A program made the translations under genes and the position numbers. Of a DNA stretch of 64,000 bases, positions 23,597-31,088 are shown one piece after another. Positions within the stretch are counted from its first letter, which is position 1. Each line of letters begins with the position of its first letter. Under the pieces are notes generated by a model. That model saw only the letters and a program-made list of their open reading frames with translations. It was not told where the DNA came from and made no database searches. This DNA is from Streptomyces sp. RerS4 (GTDB lineage Bacteria > Actinomycetota > Actinomycetes > Streptomycetales > Streptomycetaceae), in contig NZ_CP097322.1 of assembly GCF_023515955.1 (NCBI RefSeq), positions 6,124,501-6,188,500 of the forward strand, written 5' to 3'.

Positions 23597-24631
23597 CTAA
23601 AGGAGGGTCAGCTGCGTCGGTCCTGTGGGGGCCGGCGGCGCGCTCTCGTGCTGCGGCGGGGCGGCGGGTCGCGTCCGCTCGCGCCGGGCCGGTCCGATGC
23701 CGTACTCGGTTGCCAGCTCGTGCACCTGGCGGGTGATCTGCCGCTGGTACCAGGTGGGCGCGTAGGCCCCGTCCGCGTACATGCGCGAGTACCGTCCGAG
23801 GAGCCCGGGGTGATGCCGGGTCAGCCAGGCCGTGAACCACTCCCGCGCCCCGGGCCGCAGGTGCAGCGCCAGCGGCGTCACGGACGTGGCCCCCGCCGCC
23901 GCGATCGCGCGGACGGTCTCCCGCAGCTGCTCGGGGGAGTCCCCGAGGAAGGGTACGACCGGGGCCATCAGCACCCCGCACTCGATCCCGGCGTCGCTCA
24001 GGGCCCGTACGGCGGCCAGCCGGGCGGCGGGGGAGGGGGCGCCGGGCTCCACCGTCCGCCACAGGGGGACGTCGGTGAAGCCGACGGAGACGCAGACGCC
24101 CACCTCCGTGACCTCGGCGGCCTCCCGCAGCAGGGGCAGGTCGCGCAGGATCAGCGTGCCCTTGGTGAGGATCGAGAACGGATTCGCGTGGTCGCGCAGC
24201 GCCCCGATGATCCCGGGCATCAGCCGGTAGCGGCCCTCGGCGCGCTGGTAGCAGTCCACGTTCGTGCCCATGGCGATGTGCGCGCCGCTCCAGCGCGGCG
24301 CGGCCAGCTCGCGGCGCAGCAGTTCGGGGGCGTTGACCTTGACGACGATCTGGGTGTCGAAACCGGTCCCGGTGTCGAGGTCGAGGTAGGCGTGCGTCTT
24401 GCGCGCGAAGCAGTAGACGCAGGCGTGGCCGCAGCCCCGATAGGGGTTGACGGTCCACTCGAACGGCATGCGGGAGGCGCCCGGCACCCGGTTCACCAGT
24501 GAGCGGGCGCGGACCTCGTGGAAGGTGAACCCCCGGAACTCGGGCGTGTCGAAGGTCCGCGTGACGACCGCGCCCGCCCCGAAGAGCGCGGCGGGCCCGT
24601 CCGGGGTCCCGGTCAGATTGTCCCAGCGCAT
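23597..24631 (-). CDS. Rv2578c-family radical SAM protein
   Basis: A 344-residue radical SAM protein related to spore photoproduct lyase. The cluster cysteines are C67, C71 and C74 (NPYRGCGHACVYC), followed by FARKTHAYLDLD. The C-terminal tail is Pro/Thr-rich. The mycobacterial homologue Rv2578c is reported as LexA-regulated, suggesting a DNA-damage role, but the substrate is unknown. The start ATG at 24631 is set by GAGGAGG 5 bases upstream; longer in-frame starts run through the SOS promoter. It has a LexA-type box over its promoter and is divergent from a SRPBCC gene. Confidence 0.88.
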   Translation of the reverse strand: MRWDNLTGTPDGPAALFGAGAVVTRTFDTPEFRGFTFHEVRARSLVNRVPGASRMPFEWTVNPYRGCGHACVYCFARKTHAYLDLDTGTGFDTQIVVKVNAPELLRRELAAPRWSGAHIAMGTNVDCYQRAEGRYRLMPGIIGALRDHANPFSILTKGTLILRDLPLLREAAEVTEVGVCVSVGFTDVPLWRTVEPGAPSPAARLAAVRALSDAGIECGVLMAPVVPFLGDSPEQLRETVRAIAAAGATSVTPLALHLRPGAREWFTAWLTRHHPGLLGRYSRMYADGAYAPTWYQRQITRQVHELATEYGIGPARRERTRPAAPPQHESAPPAPTGPTQLTLL

Positions 24632-24657
24632 GACTGCCTCCTCGGCGACTCGCTCCG

Positions 24658-24675
24658 AGAATAGAACAAACGTTC
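24658..24675 (-). promoter_or_regulatory. SOS (LexA) box overlapping a -10 region
   Basis: GAACAAACGTTC at 24664-24675 is an exact match to the actinobacterial LexA core GAAC-N4-GTTC. The minus-strand -10 TATTCT (24663-24658) adjoins it, so bound LexA would block the promoter of the radical SAM gene, whose ATG is 33 bases away. Confidence 0.75.
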
Positions 24676-24802
24676 CTATGATCGTGCGGAAGGTGCTCCG
24701 ACCGGCCGCTCTCCCGGGGCCGCGCGGCGGCGGATTTGGGCGGCCGGGCCGGAGGTGGTTGGCTTGCCGCGACGAGCGAACACAACTGCTGGAGGAACAG
24801 GT

Positions 24803-25246
24803 ATGGCGCAGGTCGAGGCCACCACGGAGCGCATCATCGGGGCCGACGCGGAGACCGTCTTCGACGCGCTGGCGGACTACACCGGCACCCGGGGCAAGCT
24901 GCTCCCCGAGCACTTCAGCGAGTACGAGGTGCGCGAGGGCGGCGACGGCGAGGGCACCCTCGTCCACTGGAAGCTCCAGGCCACCAGCAAGCGCGTCCGT
25001 GACTGCCTGCTGGAGGTCAGCGAGCCCACGGACGGGCAGCTCGTGGAGAAGGACCGCAACTCCTCCATGGTCACCACCTGGACCGTGACCCCCGCCGGCG
25101 AGGGCAGGTCCAAGGCCGTCGTCAGCACCGTCTGGAACGGCGCCGGCGGCATCGGCGGCTTCTTCGAGCGCACCTTCGCCCCCAAGGGCCTCGGCCGCAT
25201 CTACGACACCGTCCTCGCCAACCTGGCGCGCGAAGTCGAGGCCTGA
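24803..25246 (+). CDS. SRPBCC-family protein
   Basis: A 147-residue START/Bet v1-like protein with a hydrophobic ligand pocket. Evidence is the N-terminal VEATTERIIGADAETVFDALADY, alternating strands through the middle, and the long C-terminal helix RIYDTVLANLAREVEA. It may be a ligand carrier or polyketide-type cyclase relative; the ligand is unknown. The ATG at 24803 follows GGAGG by 7 bases. It is divergent from the SOS-controlled radical SAM gene and could share the LexA box, but that box lies 128 bases from its start. Confidence 0.8.
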   Translation: MAQVEATTERIIGADAETVFDALADYTGTRGKLLPEHFSEYEVREGGDGEGTLVHWKLQATSKRVRDCLLEVSEPTDGQLVEKDRNSSMVTTWTVTPAGEGRSKAVVSTVWNGAGGIGGFFERTFAPKGLGRIYDTVLANLAREVEA

Positions 25247-25265
25247 GCCCGGCCCTTGCCCCACG

Positions 25266-25292
25266 GCCGCCCGGCACCACGCTCCGGGCGGC
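25266..25292 (+). terminator. Terminator after the SRPBCC gene
   Basis: Perfect 9-bp arms GCCGCCCGG and CCGGGCGGC with a 9-base loop, 20 bases past the stop codon. Confidence 0.7.
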
Positions 25293-25394
25293 TCACCGGT
25301 TCGGGTGGATTTCCCCGGTCGGTGTGGCCCCCGGAATCCCGCTGCCCCGACGGCTAGGGTGGGGCGTCCGCGACCCGACACCCCGGGGGGCCCG

Positions 25395-26228
25395 ATGAAG
25401 ATCCTCGTCTCGGCCGACATGGAAGGCGCCACCGGCGTCACCTGGCCCCAGGACGTGCTGCCCGGCACCCCGCAGTGGGAGCGCTGCCGGGGCATGTTCA
25501 CCTCCGACGTCAACGCCGCCGTCCTCGGCTTCTACGACGGCGGCGCCGACCGGGTCCTCGTCAACGAGGCCCACATGACCATGCGCAACCTGCTGCTGGA
25601 GAAGCTCGACGCCCGCGCCGAGATGCTCACCGGCCGCCACAAGGCCCTCACCATGGTCGAGGGCGTCCAGCACGGCGACGTCGACGGCGTCGCCTTCGTC
25701 GGCTACCACACCGGCGCCGGCGCCGAAGGCGTCCTCGCCCACACCTACCTCGCCAACTCGATCACCGGCGTCTGGCTGAACGGCCGGCGCGCGAGCGAGG
25801 GCCTGCTCAACGCCCACGTCGTCGCCGAGTACGGCGTCCCCGTCATCCTCGTCACCGGCGACGACCTCACCTGCGTCGACGCCGCCCACTACGCCCCCGA
25901 CGCCCGCACCGTCGCCGTCAAGGACCACGTCTCGCGCTACGCGGCCGTCTGCCGCACCCCCGCCCGGACCGCCGCCGACATCCGGGCCGCCGCCACCGAG
26001 GCCACGAAGCTCGCCGTCCGCCACGAGCCGGTGCGCGGCGGCCCCTTCACGGTGGAGGTGGAATTCGACGCCGAGCACCTGGGGATGGCCGCCACGGTCG
26101 TCCCGGGCGTCGAACCGTCCGGCGAACGCAGGGTCGCGTACACCAGCGCGACGATGTACGAGGGCATCCGGACCTTCAAGGCCGTCACGACGGTCGTCTC
26201 GTCAGCGGTGGAGGAGCAGTATGGATGA
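25395..26228 (+). CDS. dppA: M55 zinc D-aminopeptidase (DppA-like)
   Basis: A 277-residue member of the DppA family, decameric zinc aminopeptidases acting on D-Ala-containing peptides. Zinc-site residues are visible as D8 and E10 (SADMEGATGV), H60 (NEAHMTM), H105 (VGYHTGAG) and E135 (ASEGLLNA), and HTYLANS contains H116. The start ATG at 25395 follows GGGGGG; a longer frame starting upstream has no ribosome site. A -10 like TAGGGT lies near 25354. First gene of a three-gene peptide-degradation operon, overlapping the M20 gene by 8 bases. Confidence 0.9.
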   Translation: MKILVSADMEGATGVTWPQDVLPGTPQWERCRGMFTSDVNAAVLGFYDGGADRVLVNEAHMTMRNLLLEKLDARAEMLTGRHKALTMVEGVQHGDVDGVAFVGYHTGAGAEGVLAHTYLANSITGVWLNGRRASEGLLNAHVVAEYGVPVILVTGDDLTCVDAAHYAPDARTVAVKDHVSRYAAVCRTPARTAADIRAAATEATKLAVRHEPVRGGPFTVEVEFDAEHLGMAATVVPGVEPSGERRVAYTSATMYEGIRTFKAVTTVVSSAVEEQYG

Positions 26229-27579
26229 CATGAACGGCCTGGACGCGACGAGCCGCGCGGAGGTCGTCGACCCGGCGGCCCTCGACGAGGTCGTCGAGTT
26301 CACCTCCGCGCTGATCCGCATCGACACGAGCAACCGGGGCGGCGGCGACTGCCGCGAACGCCCCGCCGCCGAGTACGTCGCCGAACGGCTGGCCGCCGCG
26401 GGCCTGGAGCCGGTCCTGCTGGAACGCACCCCCGGCCGCACCAACGTCGTCGCCCGCATCGAGGGCGCCGACCCCTCCGCCGACGCCCTCCTCGTCCACG
26501 GCCACCTCGACGTGGTCCCCGCCGAGCCCGCCGACTGGAGCGTCGACCCCTTCTCCGGCGAGATCCGCGACGGCGTGGTCTGGGGCCGCGGGGCCGTCGA
26601 CATGAAGAACATGGACGCCATGGTGCTGGCCGTCGTACGGGCCTGGGCGCGGGCCGGCGTCCGGCCGCGGCGGGACATCGTCCTCGCCTTCACCGCCGAC
26701 GAGGAGGACAGCGCGATCGACGGATCCGGCTTCCTCGCCGACCACCACCCGCACCTCTTCGAGGGCTGCACGGAAGGCCTCTCCGAATCCGGCGCCTTCA
26801 CCCTGCACACCGGCCCCGGCCGGGCCCTCTACCCGATCGCCGCCGGTGAACGCGGCACCGGCTGGCTGAAGTTGACCGCGCACGGCACCGCCGGACACGG
26901 CTCCAAGCCCAACCGGGCCAACGCCGTCAGCCGCCTCGCCGGCGCCGTCGCCCGCATCGGCGCCCACGAATGGCCCGTCCGCCTCACCGACACCGTCGCC
27001 GCCTGCATCACCGAACTCGCCGCCGTCCAGGGCCTGTCGGTCGATCCGCGCGTCCCCGGCTTCGACCTCGACACGGTCCTCGACAAGCTGGGACCGGCCG
27101 CCGCCCTGGTGGAGGCCACCCTGCGCAACAGCGCCAACCCCACCATGCTGAGCGCCGGTTACAAACTGAACGTCGTGCCCGGCCACGCCACCGCCTACGT
27201 CGACGGCCGGATCCTGCCGGGCGGCGAGGCCGAGTTCATCGCCACCCTCGACGAACTCACCGGCCCCGACGTGACGTGGGAGTTCCACCACCGCGAGGTC
27301 CCCCTCGAAGCGCCCGTCGACGGACGGACGTACGCGATCCTGCGCGAGTGCGTCCAGCACTTCGACCCCGACGGGCACGTCGTCCCGTTCTGCATGGCGG
27401 GCGGCACCGACGCCAAGCAGTTCTCCCGGCTCGGCATCACCGGCTACGGCTACTCCCCGCTCAAGCTGCCGCCGGGCTTCGACTACTGGGCCCTCTTCCA
27501 CGGCGTCGACGAACGCGTCCCCGTCGAGGCCCTGCACTTCGGCGTCCGCGTCCTCGACCGCGCGCTGCGGACCCTGTGA
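26221..27579 (+). CDS. M20-family metallopeptidase
   Basis: A 452-residue zinc carboxypeptidase-like enzyme of the M20/M25/M40 clan. Metal and catalytic motifs are LLVHGHLDVVP, WGRGAVDMKN, the catalytic/ligand pair in FTADEEDSAIDG, and the C-terminal ligand ALFHGVDERV; the inserted dimerisation domain lies between about residues 210 and 330. It likely hydrolyses dipeptides or N-acyl amino acids released by its operon partners. Its ATG overlaps the DppA-like gene (ATG at 26230 is an alternative). Confidence 0.9.
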   Translation: MDDMNGLDATSRAEVVDPAALDEVVEFTSALIRIDTSNRGGGDCRERPAAEYVAERLAAAGLEPVLLERTPGRTNVVARIEGADPSADALLVHGHLDVVPAEPADWSVDPFSGEIRDGVVWGRGAVDMKNMDAMVLAVVRAWARAGVRPRRDIVLAFTADEEDSAIDGSGFLADHHPHLFEGCTEGLSESGAFTLHTGPGRALYPIAAGERGTGWLKLTAHGTAGHGSKPNRANAVSRLAGAVARIGAHEWPVRLTDTVAACITELAAVQGLSVDPRVPGFDLDTVLDKLGPAAALVEATLRNSANPTMLSAGYKLNVVPGHATAYVDGRILPGGEAEFIATLDELTGPDVTWEFHHREVPLEAPVDGRTYAILRECVQHFDPDGHVVPFCMAGGTDAKQFSRLGITGYGYSPLKLPPGFDYWALFHGVDERVPVEALHFGVRVLDRALRTL

Positions 27580-27589
27580 GCGGGCCCCG

Positions 27590-29581
27590 GTGACGCCCGC
27601 CGCCGACGGCCCCTACGGCAGCTGGCCCTCGCCGATCGACGCCGCGCTCGCCGCCTCCCGCGACGGCCGCCCCGAGTACCTCGGCGTGATCGGCGCCGAG
27701 GTGTGGTGGACGGAGCCGCGCCCCGGCGAAGACGGCCGCCGCACCCTGGTGCGCCGTCCCGCCGACGGCCGCGCCGCCCGGTCGGTCCTGCCCGCCCCGT
27801 GGAACGTGCGCAGTCGCCTCACCGAGTACGGGGGCCTGCCCTGGGCCGGCGTCGAACGCCCCGACGCGGGGCCGCTGGTGGTCTTCGTCCACCACGCCGA
27901 CCAGCGGCTCTACGCCTGTGAACCGGACGCGCCCGCCGGCCCCGACCCGCGACCGCTGACCCCGTCGTCCCCGGTCGGCGGTGGGTTGCGGTGGGCCGAC
28001 CCGATTCTGCGGGGCGGCGAAGTGTGGTGCGTACTGGAGGAGTTCACCGGCCCCGCCCCCACCGACGTACGGCGCGTGGCCGCCGCCGTCCCGCTGGACG
28101 GTTCCGCCGCCGAAGCCCGCTCCGCCGTACGGGAATTGACCGACGACCGACACCGCTTCCGGACCGGGCCGAAGCTCTCCCCCGACGGGCGGCGCGCGGC
28201 CTGGCTGGTGTGGGACCACCCCCGGATGCCGTGGGACGGCACCGAACTCCAGGTGGCCGACGTGACCCCCGACGGCCGCCTCGGCGAACCCCGCACCGTC
28301 CTCGGCGGACCGACCGAGGCCGTGGCCCAGGTGGCGTGGGCCGAGGACGGGAGCCTGCTCGCGGTCAGTGACCGCGGCGGCTGGTGGAACCCGTACCGGG
28401 TGGACCCGGAGGGCGGCGGCGGGGCCGTCAACCTGTGCCCGCGCGAAGAGGAGTTCGGGGGTGCGCTGTGGAAGCCGGGGCTGACCTGGCTGGCGCCACT
28501 GCCCGACCGGCTCCTCGCCGTCCTGCACGGGCAGGGTGCGGCCCGGCTCGGCGTACTGGACCCGGACAGCGGCGACCTGGTCGACGCGGCCGGGCCCTGG
28601 ACCGCCTGGCAGCCGACGCTCGCCGTCAGCGGCACCCGCGTCTACGGGGTCGCCGCCAGCCCGCGCAGCGCGTACGAGGTCGTCGAGCTGGACACCGCCA
28701 CGGGGCACACCCGCGTCGTCGGCGCCCACGCGAGCGACCCCGTCGACCCGGCCCACTACCCGGAGCCGCAGACCAGGACCTTCGCCGGGCCCGGCGGCCG
28801 CGAGGTCCACGCCCACGTCTACCCGCCGCACCACCCCACCCGCCGGGCACCCGCCGACGAGCTGCCCCCGTACGTCGTGTGGGCCCACGGCGGCCCCACC
28901 GACCACGTGCCGCCCGTACTCGACCTGCACATCGCCTACTTCACCTCGCGCGGCATCGGCGTGGTCGAGGTCAACTACGGCGGCTCGACCGGCTACGGCC
29001 GCGCCTACCGCGAGCGGCTGCGCGAGCAGTGGGGCGTCGTCGACGTGGAGGACTGCGCGGCCGTGGCCCGCGCCCTGGCCGCCGAGGGCACCGCCGACCC
29101 CGACCGGCTCGCCATCCGGGGTGGCAGCGCGGGCGGTTGGACGGCCGCCGCCTCGCTGGCCGCCGGCGAGCCGTACGCCTGCGCGGCGATCATCTACCCG
29201 GTCCTCGACCTGCGCGGCTTCGCCGCCGAGACCCACGACCTGGAGTCACGCTACGTCGACGGCCTCGCCGGACCGCCCGAGGTCCTCGCCCTGCGCTGCC
29301 GCGAACGCTCCCCGGTGGCCCGCGCCGACCGGATCACCGCGCCCTTCGTCCTCCTCCAGGGCCTCGACGACCCGGTCTGCCCGCCCGCCCAGGCCGAACG
29401 CCTCCTCGCCGCCCTGCGCGGCCGACCCGTACCGCACGCGTACGTGACCTTCGAGGGCGAGGGCCACGGCTTCCGGCGCGCGGACACGATGGTCCGCGCG
29501 CTGGAGGCGGAACTGTCGCTGTACGCCCAGGTGTTCGGCATCACCCGTGAGGACATCCCCCGGCTGGCCCTGAACGGCTGA
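27590..29581 (+). CDS. S9-family prolyl oligopeptidase/acylaminoacyl peptidase
   Basis: A 663-residue cytoplasmic serine peptidase: N-terminal beta-propeller (about 1-390) and C-terminal alpha/beta hydrolase. Catalytic residues are S513 (RGGSAGGW), D594 (GLDDPVCP) and H626 (GEGHGF). The propeller restricts access to short peptides, so it should act on oligopeptides already inside the cell. It begins with GTG 10 bases after the M20 gene, completing a coherent operon with M55 and M20 enzymes. The operon ends at the inverted-repeat element at 29609. Confidence 0.9.
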   Translation: MTPAADGPYGSWPSPIDAALAASRDGRPEYLGVIGAEVWWTEPRPGEDGRRTLVRRPADGRAARSVLPAPWNVRSRLTEYGGLPWAGVERPDAGPLVVFVHHADQRLYACEPDAPAGPDPRPLTPSSPVGGGLRWADPILRGGEVWCVLEEFTGPAPTDVRRVAAAVPLDGSAAEARSAVRELTDDRHRFRTGPKLSPDGRRAAWLVWDHPRMPWDGTELQVADVTPDGRLGEPRTVLGGPTEAVAQVAWAEDGSLLAVSDRGGWWNPYRVDPEGGGGAVNLCPREEEFGGALWKPGLTWLAPLPDRLLAVLHGQGAARLGVLDPDSGDLVDAAGPWTAWQPTLAVSGTRVYGVAASPRSAYEVVELDTATGHTRVVGAHASDPVDPAHYPEPQTRTFAGPGGREVHAHVYPPHHPTRRAPADELPPYVVWAHGGPTDHVPPVLDLHIAYFTSRGIGVVEVNYGGSTGYGRAYRERLREQWGVVDVEDCAAVARALAAEGTADPDRLAIRGGSAGGWTAAASLAAGEPYACAAIIYPVLDLRGFAAETHDLESRYVDGLAGPPEVLALRCRERSPVARADRITAPFVLLQGLDDPVCPPAQAERLLAALRGRPVPHAYVTFEGEGHGFRRADTMVRALEAELSLYAQVFGITREDIPRLALNG

Positions 29582-29608
29582 CCACGGCGGCCCGGCCGGC
29601 CTCCGCCG

Positions 29609-29683
29609 CTAGGGGGTGTCTTTCGAATCAGGCCGGGCTCGCGGTGGTCCCTGATCCGGCCTGATCCGAAAGACACCCCCTAG
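29609..29683. mobile_element. MITE-like 75-bp inverted-repeat element, copy 1
   Basis: Both ends are CTAG next to the inverted arms CTAGGGGGTGTCTTTCG and CGAAAGACACCCCCTAG; the arms extend about 26 bases with one mismatch. The asymmetric interior GCCGGGCTCGCGGTGG recurs, inverted, in the element at 41237, so these are copies of one mobile-type sequence rather than two independent terminators. The flanking CTAG may be a target duplication. It lies between two convergent genes and can act as their terminator. Confidence 0.65.
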
Positions 29684-29689
29684 GCCGGG

Positions 29690-30397
29690 TCACCCCTCTC
29701 GGAGCCACACCCGCAGCGGGCCGATCGGGGCGAAGCCGTGGCGGGTGGCGGTGTCGAGGTCCTCCCCGGACTCGTAGCCGACGACCGGCAGGCCGGGCCA
29801 GAGCGCGGCGATGGCCGAGACGGCGCCCCTCCACGCCTCGTCGGGCGGGGTGCCGGGCGCGGAGAACACGTTGGAGATCCCCACGACCCGGCCGGTGCGG
29901 TGCGCGGCGGCCCCGGCGAGGATCCGGCCGGCGGCGTCGTGGCCGGAGAGAAAGGCGAACTCCGGGGCCAGCAGGCCGGGGTGGAAGAGCCCGGTGCTCT
30001 CCTCGCCGTCCCAGGCGGTCTCCCAGGCGACCAGCTCCTCGGCCGTGTCGACGCGCGCCCAGCGCAGCGCGGTGGCCGGGGCCGCCGGGGTGTCGGCGGC
30101 GCGGTGGATCCACTGAGCCTCGAACAGGACGCCGAAACCCGCCTGGCCGAGGTCGAGCGCGGCGAAGCTGTCCTTGACGGAGCAGCCGGGCGCGTCGGTG
30201 TCCATCGCGGCGAGGAGGGCCGCGGCCGAGGCGGTCCGGGTGAGGGTCACGGCGTCCGGGTAGTACGGCGGGGTGCGGCGCGCGCTGACCCAAGCGCCCG
30301 ACGCGAACGCGCCCTCTCGGGTCACCGCGGCGCACCATTCGGCGTTGTTGCGTGCCGCCATGTGCAGGAGTTCTTCGCTGTTCGGGCTGATGATCAC
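29690..30397 (-). CDS. Hypothetical protein, possibly GNAT-fold
   Basis: A 235-residue protein without a firm family. The segment LSGHDAAGRILAGAAAHRTGRVVGISNVFSAPG and the final HGFAPIGPLRVWLREG resemble the core strands of GNAT N-acetyltransferases, and its divergent neighbour is a clear GNAT protein. The classic acetyl-CoA loop is not obvious. GTG at 30397 gives an N-terminus IISPNSEELLHMAARN; a longer start would run into the neighbouring gene. A 17-bp palindrome lies 7 bases upstream. Confidence 0.68.
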   Translation of the reverse strand: MIISPNSEELLHMAARNNAEWCAAVTREGAFASGAWVSARRTPPYYPDAVTLTRTASAAALLAAMDTDAPGCSVKDSFAALDLGQAGFGVLFEAQWIHRAADTPAAPATALRWARVDTAEELVAWETAWDGEESTGLFHPGLLAPEFAFLSGHDAAGRILAGAAAHRTGRVVGISNVFSAPGTPPDEAWRGAVSAIAALWPGLPVVGYESGEDLDTATRHGFAPIGPLRVWLREG

Positions 30398-30403
30398 ACG
30401 GGG

Positions 30404-30420
30404 GATCGTGTCACACGATC
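30404..30420. promoter_or_regulatory. 17-bp perfect palindrome between divergent genes
   Basis: GATCGTGT-C-ACACGATC lies 6 bases upstream of the minus-strand GTG and directly abuts the -10 of the plus-strand gene. Its symmetry and position fit an operator controlling both. Confidence 0.5.
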
Positions 30421-30426
30421 TAGCCT
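30421..30426 (+). promoter_or_regulatory. -10 element TAGCCT, leaderless promoter of the GNAT gene
   Basis: TAGCCT ends 6 bases before the ATG at 30433; no ribosome binding site is present. Confidence 0.45.
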
Positions 30427-30432
30427 GGGCGG

Positions 30433-31029
30433 ATGCCATATGTCACCTACCTCGCGGAGGGCGAGCGGGTCGGGTTGCGTCCCTTCCGGCTCGCCGACGG
30501 CCCCGAGTTCACCACCCGCGCGCGCGAGAGCCGCCGGCTGCACCGGCCGTGGCTGTTCCCGCCCACCACCGTCGAGGAGTACGAGCCGTACGCGACCCGG
30601 CTGATCGAGGACGAGGCACGGGCCGGGTTCCTGGTGTGCGAGCGGGCCACCGGGGCCATCGCCGGGTTCGTCAATGTCAACAACATCGTGCACGGGGCGT
30701 TCCGGTGCGGGGCGCTCGGCTACGGGGCGTTCGCGCACGCGGCGGGCCGCGGACTGCTCCGCGAGGCGTTGGGGCTGGTGGTCGACCACGCGTTCGCCCC
30801 GGCGGACGACGGCGACGACGGCGGCGGTATGGGGCTGCACCGCCTGGAGGCGAACATCCAGCCGGGCAACACGGCGTCGATCGCGCTGGTCCGCGGCCGG
30901 GGCTTTCGCCTGGAGGGGTTCTCGCCGGACTTCCTGTACGTCGACGGGGCCTGGCGCGACCACGAACGCTGGGCCATCACCGCCGATCGTCGTGGCTTCG
31001 CGCAACCCCCTGACCGGTGGTGGGCATGA
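30433..31029 (+). CDS. GNAT N-acetyltransferase (RimJ/RimL type)
   Basis: A 198-residue acetyltransferase of the RimJ/RimL ribosomal-protein or small-amine class. Diagnostic pieces are GERVGLRPFRLADGPEF, the strand GFLVCERATGAIAGFVNVNNI, the acetyl-CoA region GYGAFAHAAGRGLLREAL and the closing HRLEANIQPGNTASIALVRGRGFRLEG. Just before that block sits an acidic/Gly insertion (ADDGDDGGG). The acceptor is unknown. It shares a divergent promoter region with the gene at 29690. Confidence 0.86.
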   Translation: MPYVTYLAEGERVGLRPFRLADGPEFTTRARESRRLHRPWLFPPTTVEEYEPYATRLIEDEARAGFLVCERATGAIAGFVNVNNIVHGAFRCGALGYGAFAHAAGRGLLREALGLVVDHAFAPADDGDDGGGMGLHRLEANIQPGNTASIALVRGRGFRLEGFSPDFLYVDGAWRDHERWAITADRRGFAQPPDRWWA

Positions 31030-31037
31030 AGGGATGA

Positions 31038-31078
31038 AACACGCCGGAACCCCTGTGCAACAGCGGTGCCGGCGTGTT
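31038..31078 (+). terminator. Inverted repeat between the GNAT and DUF5107 genes
   Basis: Perfect 10-bp arms AACACGCCGG and CCGGCGTGTT with an inner CTGT/ACAG pairing. It begins 9 bases after the GNAT stop and ends 10 bases before the next start, so it either terminates the first transcript or masks the second start. Confidence 0.55.
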
Positions 31079-31088
31079 CCATTCCTCC

